Of a stretch of DNA of 64,000 nt, positions 1-7,344 are shown piece by piece. This stretch comes from an uncultured Collinsella sp. (lineage in GTDB: Bacteria > Actinomycetota > Coriobacteriia > Coriobacteriales > Coriobacteriaceae), in contig CALKKS010000014.1 in the NCBI GenBank assembly GCA_937995345.1, positions 1 through 64,000 of the forward strand, read 5' to 3'. Made by a program: the position numbers and the translations under genes. The notes under the pieces are model-generated. The model was not told where the DNA came from, made no database searches, and was given only the letters and a program-made list of their open reading frames with translations. The stretch's first letter is position 1. Every line of letters begins with the position of its first letter.

Positions 1-315
1 GTGGGCGGCGGTGCTGATTCGCAATATAGGTGGTGTCGAAAGGGCCTAGGACTCAATAGTCTTTTTTGCCATTCGTTTTCGCGAGCCGATTATTCGTACT
101 TTGAGTCCATTTTTAGCACGTTGGATTTGTATAACGGGCATACCAGCCTGGTCTTCCTATACTCAAACTACGCCAAGGGTGTTCGCGAGTCAGAGGTGGC
201 CAAAGTGCTCGCCCTCCTTGATTACTATGGCAGTTCGCTTGGCATTGCCGGACATAGCAATAACTTTGCACACAAGCTCATGCTGGAGGGCAGGCTTGTC
301 ATTCGGGAGATTTAG
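1..315 (+). pseudogene. AbiH-like protein, C-terminal remnant (5' end outside window)
   Basis: The frame is open from the first base and stops at 313-315. The last ~80 residues carry HSFSRADYSYFESIF, then LVFLYSNY and a C-terminal HKLMLEGRLVIREI. This resembles the C-terminal end of AbiH-family abortive infection proteins, where a GHS motif is followed by D-Y-x-Y-F. The first ~22 residues do not resemble the family, so the gene may be frameshifted or truncated as well as cut by the window edge. The expected Gly before His-Ser is Cys here. The stretch is AT-richer than the housekeeping genes and lies beside another probable defence cassette. A functional copy cannot be judged from this window. 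The family call rests on remembered motif spacing, not on a search. Confidence 0.45.
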
Positions 316-689
316 GGCAATCTGCTTATGCCGGAAATAGGTCGGCTTTGCTAGAAGTCGCTGCGGTATGATGTCCTAAATGAAAAACGAAAGCCTGCTA
401 TGGGCCATCGTTTTGCAAGGGGGTTCCTTCCAAGCGGAGGGCATCCCCTAGTTTTTTGCTAGAGACTGGTGTCGAACAGCCGCATTGCCACTTGTTGTTC
501 TGCTGGGCCGTTTGACGTTACGGTAAAATGTCCTCAGTGATGCAGTCGTCGCGGACTCTACGTGAGGCGATGACAAAGAGGGGTCGTTGTTCGGTTTTCC
601 GGCAACGGCCCTTTGACGTTTCCACAACAACTGGATGTTGTCGCGGATGCCTTCATTGCTGCGTGGGCTTTCGATTCGGGTCTGTAATT
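316..689. other. Non-coding accessory stretch
   Basis: There is no convincing gene here. Short open frames exist on both strands but lack ribosome binding sites and recognisable motifs. Two related segments, 506-519 and 607-620, share GGCC followed by TTTGACGTT in the same orientation, which suggests degraded repeat material. A short inverted repeat (ACAACA/TGTTGT) lies near 622-640. The region leads directly into the palindrome-ended repeat at 690. Confidence 0.4.
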
Positions 690-815
690 CCGAAGTATGC
701 GGCAAATTTCGGAAGCCACGAGCACACCGCCCTTTTCGCGCAAAGAAACCTCAGGTAGAGACGTTGCGGGATTCCAGTGGGTTCGGCATATTTAGAATTT
801 GCCGCATACTTCCGG
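690..815. repeat. Palindrome-ended repeat, copy 1 (~126 bp)
   Basis: The left end CGAAGTATGCGGCAAATT is matched, inverted, by AATTTGCCGCATACTTCCGG at the right end. The interior (for example CACCGCCC, TTTCGCGCA, AGAAACC, CAGGTAGAG) closely matches the second copy at 2894-3020 in the same orientation. There is no convincing gene inside. It resembles a small non-autonomous mobile repeat (MITE-like) or a structured intergenic repeat. The two copies bracket the ATPase/TOPRIM gene pair. Confidence 0.8.
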
Positions 816-839
816 ATTTTGGTGGCTTTAGAGCGGATT

Positions 840-893
840 TATAATGACTTATATAGGTTTTGGTTGCATATCTTTTCCGCAATGGTGTATTTA
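840..893 (+). promoter_or_regulatory. Candidate promoter(s) for the ATPase/TOPRIM cassette
   Basis: Two candidates can be read. TATAAT at 840-845 has only a weak TTTTGG 17 bases upstream. TTGCAT at 864-869 is 18 bases from TATTTA at 888-893, which would put the transcript start close to 900, at the foot of the hairpin at 898-948. The choice between them is inferred from consensus only. Confidence 0.35.
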
Positions 894-897
894 ATGC

Positions 898-948
898 GAG
901 CCTCCAGTCTCTTGCCGTAATATAATTACGGCAAGAGACTGGAGGCTC
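898..948 (+). promoter_or_regulatory. Perfect 24-bp hairpin covering the Shine-Dalgarno of the AAA ATPase gene
   Basis: Bases 898-921 and 925-948 are exact reverse complements with a 3-base loop (922-924). The only good ribosome binding site for the ATG at 951 is GGAGG at 941-945, which lies inside the right arm. In RNA it would be fully base-paired. As DNA the same sequence is a near-perfect dyad that could serve as an operator. There is no U-run after it, so it is not a standard terminator. It probably controls expression of the downstream pair. Confidence 0.8.
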
Positions 949-950
949 AA

Positions 951-2051
951 ATGCTTAAGCGATTTACTGTTGATGGATACAGGAATTTTCCGGTTCCGGT
1001 TACGTTTGATTTCTCTGCTTCGCGTGATTATCAATTTGCGGAAAACAATGTACGCCTTGGAATCGTGAAGACTGCGCTTCTTATCGGAAGAAATGCATCT
1101 GGTAAATCGAACTTCGGAGCCTCATTGTTCGATATAACTCTTGGGTTTTCGAAGCAATTGGATTTTTCTGATCAGGAAGACCGTTTGTATTTAAATGCGG
1201 ACTGCGGTCGAGGTACCGCTCGCTTTACCTATGATTTTGAATTCGACGGTCGTGAGATTCGCTACCGCTATGAGAAGATTGCTCCACGGACATGGCTTCA
1301 TGAGAGTCTCGCAATCGATGGCGAGTGCATCTTTGATTTTAATAATTACAAGGGAGTATTCGAAGAAAAACACCTTGATCGAATCGGGGCCGATGGGGTC
1401 AACTTTGAGTTCTCCGACTCCTCCTTGAGTCTTCTGGCATACATTACGAGTAGCCTTCCGACTGACGTTTTAGGCGTTTTGGCCGAATTGCGACATTTTG
1501 TCTCGCGTATGAGGCTGATTCGAATGGACGACGTTCGCATAAAAGGCATCGAGATAAGAAGAGTTATAGACCGAATCATTCGTGAAGACAAAGTCGCACA
1601 TTTCCAGTCGTTTATTCGCGACTTTGGAATTGATGAGAACCTTGTTGTTGCTAAAGAGCCCGACGGTACGCCCGTTCTCTACTTTGATCATCCCATGCGA
1701 TACATTCCGTTTGTAGAGGCCTGCTCAAGTGGCACAAGGACCCTGGTCAAGCTTTTTTCGGAGCTAGAGCTGAAGGAATCGGCAAGCTTTCTGTTTATTG
1801 ACGAGTTTGACGCTTTTTGCCACTTTGAGATGGCTGAGAGTCTCCTAAAGTTTTTCGCATCTAAGACGTCCTGTCAGATTTTGTGCTCGACGCACAATAC
1901 TTCGCTTGTAAAAAACGGTGTCATGAGGCCAGATTGTGTCTATCAAATCTCTGTAAAAGATGGTATTCGAACGTTGGCTGATTCTACGGAACGTGAGCTG
2001 AGGCTTGGAAATAACATAGAGAAGCTTCTTCGTGCTGGAGAGTTTGACTAG
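951..2051 (+). CDS. AAA family ATPase (OLD/AAA15-like), putative defence protein
   Basis: This 366-residue P-loop ATPase has Walker A GRNASGKSN at 46-54, an ABC-like signature SSGTRTL at 259-265, Walker B FLFIDEFD at 280-287 and a switch histidine in STHNTSL at 313-319. The layout is that of SMC/ABC-type AAA ATPases that act with a nuclease partner, as in OLD, RloA/RloB-type and PARIS-like systems. The next gene starts two bases after its stop and encodes a TOPRIM-like protein, which supports a two-part system. Its start lies just after the hairpin that masks its ribosome binding site. Base composition is AT-richer than the flanking genes, as expected of acquired DNA. The exact subfamily and the anti-phage role are inferred. 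Confidence 0.75.
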   Translation: MLKRFTVDGYRNFPVPVTFDFSASRDYQFAENNVRLGIVKTALLIGRNASGKSNFGASLFDITLGFSKQLDFSDQEDRLYLNADCGRGTARFTYDFEFDGREIRYRYEKIAPRTWLHESLAIDGECIFDFNNYKGVFEEKHLDRIGADGVNFEFSDSSLSLLAYITSSLPTDVLGVLAELRHFVSRMRLIRMDDVRIKGIEIRRVIDRIIREDKVAHFQSFIRDFGIDENLVVAKEPDGTPVLYFDHPMRYIPFVEACSSGTRTLVKLFSELELKESASFLFIDEFDAFCHFEMAESLLKFFASKTSCQILCSTHNTSLVKNGVMRPDCVYQISVKDGIRTLADSTERELRLGNNIEKLLRAGEFD

Positions 2052-2053
2052 TC

Positions 2054-2875
2054 ATGTACAGCTCGTCCGAAAAGAACATTCTGCTCATTGTCGAAGGCGC
2101 CAAACGCGAGCCTAAACTTATGCGGCGATTATTTGAATCATTTGGGCTCGCGGATGATTATCAAATTGTTCCTGTCGAGATTAACGTTCATGATTTTCTT
2201 GATAAGCTCTTTCAAGAATACGACTTTGATTTTGACGGGCTTGAGCTTGCGGATTTTGTCGCCGACTTGCTTCTGGATAAGCGCAAGGCGGCGCGACTGC
2301 TTGAAACTAACTTTACTGATACCTTGCTCATATTTGATCTGGACCCTCAAGATAATCGACACGATTTTAAGCGTCTGCAGAATATGCAGGACTACTACTG
2401 CGATAGCACTGATATGGGTCAGCTATTTCTTAACTATCCGTCAATCGAAGCATACCGCGATTTCGATCCGCTCAAATACCCATCACTGGAAGATGCCGTT
2501 GTTCCTCCTGAGGTCCTTTCTGGCCATCCGTCTTACAAGGAATGGGTTGCTCGAAGAGGAGATTCGCTTGCGGATATTGGGCGGCTGGATGTCTATAGCT
2601 TCGCAGGCGTAATAGCCGTTCACGCTGTGAGGGCTTTGGGGATAACTAACGAACAAAAGACTGACTTTGATTTGGAGCGCGTCGATGATTTGGCTGAGAT
2701 GGCCGCTGGGGTTAATCATTCTGTGCTCCTAAACAAAGAGATCAATCGTCTTAATAGGGATATGCTTTGTGCTTGCTGTACCTGCCTTTTCTTTATTGCA
2801 AATTGGCCCAAGAGGCTGAATGATATTTGGGGCAAGGCGACTACGCGGGGCTTGGGTATCCGTTTGTTCTTATAG
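2054..2875 (+). CDS. TOPRIM/RloB-like protein, partner of the AAA ATPase
   Basis: This is a 273-residue protein whose N-terminus reads ILLIVEGAKREPK, with Glu14 in the position of the TOPRIM glutamate. A hydrophobic strand ends in FDLDPQD with Asp95 and Asp97, matching the TOPRIM D-x-D. A NYPSIEAYRDF segment follows at about 128-138 and resembles the conserved YP-x-x-E stretch of RloB/DUF4435-type proteins. The ATG lies 2 bases after the ATPase stop, so the two are co-expressed and probably translationally coupled. A metal-dependent nuclease effector controlled by the ATPase is the likely role, by analogy with OLD, RloAB and PARIS. I cannot assign it to a named system. It has no membrane segments. 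Confidence 0.6.
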   Translation: MYSSSEKNILLIVEGAKREPKLMRRLFESFGLADDYQIVPVEINVHDFLDKLFQEYDFDFDGLELADFVADLLLDKRKAARLLETNFTDTLLIFDLDPQDNRHDFKRLQNMQDYYCDSTDMGQLFLNYPSIEAYRDFDPLKYPSLEDAVVPPEVLSGHPSYKEWVARRGDSLADIGRLDVYSFAGVIAVHAVRALGITNEQKTDFDLERVDDLAEMAAGVNHSVLLNKEINRLNRDMLCACCTCLFFIANWPKRLNDIWGKATTRGLGIRLFL

Positions 2876-2893
2876 TTTTCCTTTGACCCTTTT

Positions 2894-3020
2894 CCGGAAG
2901 TATGCGGCAAATCCCGAAACCCACAAGTTCACCGCCCCTTTCGCGCAGAGAAACCGCAGGTAGAGGCGTTACGGCATCCCGGTGTGCTCGGCAAGTTTTG
3001 AATTTGCCGCATACTTCCGG
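2894..3020. repeat. Palindrome-ended repeat, copy 2 (~127 bp)
   Basis: The ends CCGGAAGTATGCGGCAAAT and ATTTGCCGCATACTTCCGG are exact inverted repeats of 19 bases. The interior aligns along its whole length with the copy at 690-815, in the same orientation. It begins 18 bases after the stop codon of the TOPRIM-like gene. The interval between the copies (about 2.08 kb) contains only the ATPase/TOPRIM pair and its control region. Confidence 0.85.
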
Positions 3021-3102
3021 TTTTTGCCTCTGTGGCGGGGCGTGTCCACTCATATCATCGGCTAGATAATGGACAGAACAGCCAATTCCGTCTCCACACT
3101 AA

Positions 3103-3138
3103 AACGCCGGCAGGGGCGAAATTGCTCCTGCCGGCGTT
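3103..3138 (-). terminator. Rho-independent terminator of glf
   Basis: The arms AACGCCGGCAGG (3103-3114) and CCTGCCGGCGTT (3127-3138) are perfect complements. On the minus strand the stem is followed by a short U-run. It lies about 50 bases beyond the glf stop codon. Confidence 0.75.
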
Positions 3139-3190
3139 GGTGTGCCCGCTTGTGCTGTTTTCGGTACGCGCAGTGCCCCGTTTTGGACTC

Positions 3191-4315
3191 TTACGCCTCC
3201 GTGGGCTCCACGCCCAGCTCGTTGCGGACGAGTTCGAAGGCCGCGGCGATGGCCTTGTCCATGTCGTAGTACTTATAGCCGCCCAGGCGACCGGCAAAGA
3301 TCACGTCGCCCTCCTGCGCCGCCAGCTCCTCGTACTGCTTGTAGAGGGCCTCGTTCTTGGCGTCGTTGATGGGGTAGTAGGGCTCGTCGCCGGGCTTCCA
3401 GTCGGCCGGGTACTCGCGCGTGATGACGGTCTTGTCCTGCGTGCCAAATTCAAAGTGCTTGTGCTCGATGATACGCGTGTAGGGGATCTCGCGCTCGGTG
3501 TAGTTGACCACGGCCACGCCCTGGTGGTCGGCCTCGTCGAGCGTCTCGGTCTCGAAGCGAAGGCTGCGGTACTCCAGCGTGCCCAGCTTAAAGTCGTAGA
3601 ACGCGTCGATGGGGCCGCAGTAGATCGTCTTGGCGGCGATATCGGGCTCGGCGGCGATCAGCTCCTTGTACTCCACGCCGCAGCGCACCTCGACACCCTC
3701 GAGCATGTTGGCGACCATCTTGGTGTAGCCGCCCATGGGGATGCCCTGGTAGCGGTCGTTGAAGTAGTTGTTGTCGTAGGTAAAGCGGCAGGGGAGGCGC
3801 TTGATGATGCTCGCGGGCAGGTCGCGGCAGTCGCGGCCCCACTGCTTCTCGGTGTAGCCCTTCACGAGCGTCTCGAAGATGTCGCGGCCGACGAGCGACA
3901 GCGCCTGCTCCTCGAGGTTTGCCGGCTCGCCGATGTTCTCGGCGGCCACCTGCTCGGCGATCTTGGCCTTGGCGTCCGCCGGCGTGACGACGCCCGGCCA
4001 CATCTTGGCGAAGGTGTTCATGTTGAAGGGCATGTTGTACATGTTGCCGTGGAAGTTGGCGACCGGCGAGTTGACGTAGTTGTTGAACTCGGCAAAGCGG
4101 TTGACGTAGTCCCAGACGTCCTTCATGGAGGTGTGGAAGATGTGCGCGCCGTAGCGGTGGACCTGGATGCCCTCGACGTCCTCGGTATAGATGTTGCCGG
4201 CGATGTGGTCGCGGCGGTCGATGACCAGGACCGACTTGCCGGCGCGCTTGGCGGCGTTGGCAAAGACGGCGCCCGAAATTCCGGCACCGACGACGAGGTA
4301 ATCGTACTGGGACAT
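3191..4315 (-). CDS. glf: UDP-galactopyranose mutase
   Basis: The 374-residue flavoprotein interconverts UDP-galactopyranose and UDP-galactofuranose, supplying Galf for cell-surface glycans. The N-terminal YLVVGAGISGAVFA is the FAD-binding GxGxxG fold, followed by VLVIDRRDHIAGN, and the C-terminus has FAGRLGGYKYYDMD. The start at 4315 (MSQYDYLVVG) is chosen because AAGGAG lies just upstream; the frame stays open for 25 further codons but these are unlike the family. Length is typical. It stands between aroQ and the accessory region, all on the minus strand, and has its own terminator. No other polysaccharide genes are nearby in this window. Confidence 0.95.
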   Translation of the reverse strand: MSQYDYLVVGAGISGAVFANAAKRAGKSVLVIDRRDHIAGNIYTEDVEGIQVHRYGAHIFHTSMKDVWDYVNRFAEFNNYVNSPVANFHGNMYNMPFNMNTFAKMWPGVVTPADAKAKIAEQVAAENIGEPANLEEQALSLVGRDIFETLVKGYTEKQWGRDCRDLPASIIKRLPCRFTYDNNYFNDRYQGIPMGGYTKMVANMLEGVEVRCGVEYKELIAAEPDIAAKTIYCGPIDAFYDFKLGTLEYRSLRFETETLDEADHQGVAVVNYTEREIPYTRIIEHKHFEFGTQDKTVITREYPADWKPGDEPYYPINDAKNEALYKQYEELAAQEGDVIFAGRLGGYKYYDMDKAIAAAFELVRNELGVEPTEA

Positions 4316-4358
4316 GGATACGCTCCTTTGTATGTCAATCGAACAGTTACTTATGTTT

Positions 4359-4389
4359 TGGGACAAGCAAACCTGATTATTTTGTCCCA
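4359..4389. promoter_or_regulatory. Inverted repeat between aroQ and glf
   Basis: TGGGACAA (4359-4366) and TTGTCCCA (4382-4389) form an 8-bp dyad with a 15-base spacer just downstream of the aroQ stop and upstream of glf. On the minus strand it is followed by AAACA rather than a U-run, so it is a poor terminator. An operator or RNA-stability hairpin is possible. Confidence 0.35.
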
Positions 4390-4393
4390 TGGA

Positions 4394-4831
4394 TTAGTGT
4401 AGCAGATGCTCTTTCAGCAGCTCCAGCGCGTGGGCGTAACCCTGGAGGCCTTCGCCGGTGATGGTGGCGAAGCAGGCCAGGCGGGCGTAGCTTACCTGGC
4501 GGAAGTCCTCGCGTGTCTCGACGGCACTAATGTGGACCTCGACGGCGGGGATGGCGACGGCTTTGAGAGCGTCCAGGATCGCCACGCTCGTGTGTGTGTA
4601 AGCTGCCGGGTTGATGACGATGCCGTCGACCTTGCCGTATGCCTCTTGGATCTTGTCGACGATGCTGCCCTCGTGGTTGGACTGGAAGACCTCGACCTCG
4701 TCGAAGCCCTCTGCGGCGCCGGCCTCCTTGCAGATCTGGACCAAGCGGTCGTAGTTGTCGCTGCCGTAGATGCCCGGCTCGCGAATGCCGAGCATGTTGA
4801 GGTTGGGTCCGTTGATGACGAGAGCTTTCAT
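4394..4831 (-). CDS. aroQ: 3-dehydroquinate dehydratase, type II
   Basis: This 145-residue enzyme catalyses the third step of the shikimate pathway, 3-dehydroquinate to 3-dehydroshikimate. Type II hallmarks are visible: INGPNLNMLGIREPGIYG at the N-terminus with the catalytic Tyr, FQSNHEGSIVDKI, INPAAYTHTSVAI and VEVHISAVETREDFR. The start at 4831 follows AAGGAAG. It is the last gene of the aromatic cluster and is separated from aroE-aroK by a hairpin at 4868-4904, so its expression may be partly uncoupled from the rest. The cluster therefore uses the type II enzyme rather than AroD. Confidence 0.95.
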   Translation of the reverse strand: MKALVINGPNLNMLGIREPGIYGSDNYDRLVQICKEAGAAEGFDEVEVFQSNHEGSIVDKIQEAYGKVDGIVINPAAYTHTSVAILDALKAVAIPAVEVHISAVETREDFRQVSYARLACFATITGEGLQGYAHALELLKEHLLH

Positions 4832-4867
4832 GGTTGCTTCCTTTGCGATCGGACGGATTTGAATGGA

Positions 4868-4904
4868 AACCACCACAAAGGTGCCTGTCCACTTTGTGGT
4901 GGTT
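4868..4904. terminator. Hairpin between aroE-aroK and aroQ
   Basis: AACCACCACAAAG (4868-4880) pairs perfectly with CTTTGTGGTGGTT (4892-4904). The run of T lies on the plus-strand side; read on the minus strand, as the aro genes are, the tail is only UU followed by CC. It is thus a weak terminator or a processing hairpin for the aro transcript. Confidence 0.55.
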
Positions 4905-4908
4905 TTTG

Positions 4909-6159
4909 TTAGAGAGCGGGTGGGAGGGTGTCGAGGAGGGCTCGGGCGGTGTTGGCTGCGCAGTCGCGCGAGTCGATGATGTAGTCGGCCCAGGCGCGGT
5001 AGCGCGGCATGCGCTGCTCGGCCAGCTTGTCGATACCGTCGCGGGCGGTGATGGGGCGACCCTTGTGGGCGAGCTCATCGAGCTTGCGGTTGAGCATCAC
5101 AATCTGACTGTTCTGGTGCAGCAGCGGGTAATTCTCGTCGCGCGTGACCACGCCGCCGCCGGTGGAGAGCACCAGGCCGCTGCGCTTGGAGAGGTCGGCC
5201 AGGGCCGCCGTTTCCTGCTCGCGGAAGGTCGCCTCGCCGCGCTCGACGATAAAGTCGGCGCAAGGCATGCCCAGGCGCTCCTCAAGCGCGCGGTCCAAAT
5301 CGATGTGCTCGCGACCCGTGAGGAGGGCGATCTGTTCGCCCACGCGCGTCTTGCCCGAGCCCGGCATGCCAATCAGCGCGATGTTCTGCTCGCGGCGGGA
5401 CAGGCGCTCCGTCACGTCCAGGATGCGCTCGCGCGGGGTGACGTGGCCGGTATAGCGCTCGACGGCTTGCGCCGCCTGGGCCACAAGCATGAGTAAGCCG
5501 CCGATGCAGGGGATGCCGCGACGCTCGGCCTCGAGCATGAGTCCCGTGCGGGCGGGATTGTAGACGATATCGATGACGCCCTTGAGCGCGTCGAGGCCCT
5601 CGAGCGTGCAAGGTGCGTCGGGGCAGTGGGGGAACATGCCGGCAGGCGTGCAGTTGACGAGCAACGCGGCGTCGGACTGCTGTGCGATGTTGTCGTAGTT
5701 GACCTCGCTCGTGCGTCCCACGGGCACCACGAGCGCGCCCAGGTCGCCCAGCACCATACTTGCCGTGGTGCCGGCGCCTCCGGTGGCTCCGAGCACGAGG
5801 ACCTTTTTGCCGGCAATCTCCACGCCCAGCTCCTCGACCAGGCACTGGAAACCAAAGTAGTCGGTGTTGTCGCCGCGCAGACGGCCGTCGGGCAGACGCG
5901 TGATTGTGTTGACGTTGCCCATACGTTCGGCGAGCGGGCTCAGCTCGTCCAAGTAGTCCATGACGACGCGCTTGTAGGGAATGGTCACGTTGGTGCCCTC
6001 CCACTCATCGCCTGTCATAAAGGCCGCGAGGTCTTCGGGCTCGCGCTCAAAACGCACGTACTCAAGCCCCGCGAGCTCCTTGTAGATGGTCGGGGTGTAG
6101 CTGTGGCCCAGCACGCGGCCCAGCACGCCGTAGGGGCGGGTTGCGGCGACGTCAGTCAT
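4909..6159 (-). CDS. aroE-aroK: Bifunctional shikimate dehydrogenase / shikimate kinase fusion
   Basis: Two consecutive enzymes of the shikimate pathway are fused in 416 residues. The N-terminal half (about 1-255) is AroE: GTNVTIPYKR with catalytic Lys63, DNTD with Asp100, and the NADP loop GATGGAG at 124-130. The C-terminal part (about 258-416) is AroK: P-loop GMPGSGKT at 264-271, a D-L-D at 287-289, ERGEATFRE and STGGGVV at 332-338. There is no stop or frameshift between them. The start ATG abuts the pheA stop. Fusion would couple reduction of dehydroshikimate to its phosphorylation. AroE and AroK fused to each other is an uncommon pairing compared with the AROM complex or separate genes. 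Confidence 0.93.
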   Translation of the reverse strand: MTDVAATRPYGVLGRVLGHSYTPTIYKELAGLEYVRFEREPEDLAAFMTGDEWEGTNVTIPYKRVVMDYLDELSPLAERMGNVNTITRLPDGRLRGDNTDYFGFQCLVEELGVEIAGKKVLVLGATGGAGTTASMVLGDLGALVVPVGRTSEVNYDNIAQQSDAALLVNCTPAGMFPHCPDAPCTLEGLDALKGVIDIVYNPARTGLMLEAERRGIPCIGGLLMLVAQAAQAVERYTGHVTPRERILDVTERLSRREQNIALIGMPGSGKTRVGEQIALLTGREHIDLDRALEERLGMPCADFIVERGEATFREQETAALADLSKRSGLVLSTGGGVVTRDENYPLLHQNSQIVMLNRKLDELAHKGRPITARDGIDKLAEQRMPRYRAWADYIIDSRDCAANTARALLDTLPPAL

Positions 6160-7305
6160 CTAGAGCACCTCCGTGTAGCTGCCAAAGTAGGTGAAGCTCT
6201 CGCACACATCGTCAATGGAGTCGAGCAGGTCGTCGAGGGCTTTGCTGCCAAAGGGACAGTCCAGATCGAAGTAGAACATAAACTCAAAGTCGCGTCCGGG
6301 AATGGGGCGGCTCTCGAGCTTGATAAGGTTGATGTTGAGTGCATAGAAGCGCTCGAGTACGCGATAAAGCGCGCCCGGCTCATTGGCCGTGGTGATCATA
6401 AGCGAGGTGCGGTTGGCACCGGGATAGACGCGCGGCTCGCGGCTGATGACGACGAAGCGCGTGTAGTTATTGTCCGAGTCCTGGATGTTGGGCTCCAGCA
6501 CCTCCAGGCCGTAGAGCGCCGCGCAACTGCGCGAGGCGATGGCGGCGACGTCAGTGCGCTCGGAGTTGGCGACCATCTCGGCCGACATAGCCGTGTTGAG
6601 ATACTTGGTTGCGTGCAGATCGTGCGTCTCGATAAAGCCGGCGCATTGTGCGATGGCCTGACCGTGGCTATAGACCTCACGAACATCCTGCAGCTTGGTG
6701 CCGGGCTTGACGAGCAGGTTGTGGTCGATCTTGAGGCGCAGCGAGCGCACAATGTGGAAGTCGAACTGCGCGAGCAGGTCGTAGACCGCGTTGACCGAGC
6801 CCGCGGTGGAGTTTTCGATGGGCAGTACGCCAAACTCGCAGAAGCCGTCTCGCACGGCGCGCATGACGCCTTCGAAGGTCTCGAAGAATGCGATATCGGG
6901 CACGTCGAAGAGCTTGCACGCGGCGATCTGGCTGTAGGCGCCCTCTACGCCCTGGCAGGCGACGCTGGCAGTCTGGGGGAAGGGCGTGTCGAAGGCCTCT
7001 GCCGTGGCGTGGGCCTTTTGCGAGACCGTGATGCCCTTGAGCTCGTTGATATAGCGCTGCTGCTCGGCCTTGCTCATGCTCATGAGGAGGCGGAACAGCG
7101 TGATGGTCTGCGCCTCGTAGCGCTCGGGCGCGCGGCCGGCAAGGTTGTTAAGCTTGGAGCGCTCGCGGGCGGGGTCGAAGACCGCCTTGCCCATCTCGAT
7201 TTTTGACTTGGCGACCTCGGTGGCAATGTCCATGCGTTCGACAAAACTGTTGAGGAGCGTGGTGTCGATGCCATCGATGGCCTGGCGAATATCGGCAAGG
7301 TCCAT
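6160..7305 (-). CDS. pheA: Chorismate mutase / prephenate dehydratase (P-protein)
   Basis: The 381-residue bifunctional enzyme converts chorismate to prephenate and then phenylpyruvate on the way to phenylalanine. An AroQ-type helical chorismate mutase domain occupies about 1-90. The dehydratase spans about 112-290, with ENSTAGSV at 164-171 and NYTRF at 280-284. The C-terminal ACT domain (about 300-381) has GALYRVL at 311-317 and ESRP at 331-334, the motifs that bind phenylalanine for feedback inhibition. It lies 39 bases after aroC and directly before aroE-aroK. Length is normal for the fused P-protein. Confidence 0.95.
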   Translation of the reverse strand: MDLADIRQAIDGIDTTLLNSFVERMDIATEVAKSKIEMGKAVFDPARERSKLNNLAGRAPERYEAQTITLFRLLMSMSKAEQQRYINELKGITVSQKAHATAEAFDTPFPQTASVACQGVEGAYSQIAACKLFDVPDIAFFETFEGVMRAVRDGFCEFGVLPIENSTAGSVNAVYDLLAQFDFHIVRSLRLKIDHNLLVKPGTKLQDVREVYSHGQAIAQCAGFIETHDLHATKYLNTAMSAEMVANSERTDVAAIASRSCAALYGLEVLEPNIQDSDNNYTRFVVISREPRVYPGANRTSLMITTANEPGALYRVLERFYALNINLIKLESRPIPGRDFEFMFYFDLDCPFGSKALDDLLDSIDDVCESFTYFGSYTEVL

Positions 7306-7344
7306 AGGGACCCCTTTCCTGAATGGTTGCCCGGGGTGGGTGGA

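Noticed and set aside
506..620. Two GGCC-TTTGACGTT segments as a defined repeat element
   Set aside because: Similarity is limited to about 14 bases and the flanks diverge; the match is too short to define an element.
635..844. Short open frames inside the palindrome-ended repeat (also at 2841-3053)
   Set aside because: The two copies do not preserve one frame, differ by small indels, and have no ribosome binding site, so the element is treated as non-coding.
951..2875. Naming the ATPase/TOPRIM pair as PARIS, RloAB or Gabija
   Set aside because: The motifs fit the general scheme of all three, but no feature visible by eye decides between them; a profile search is needed.
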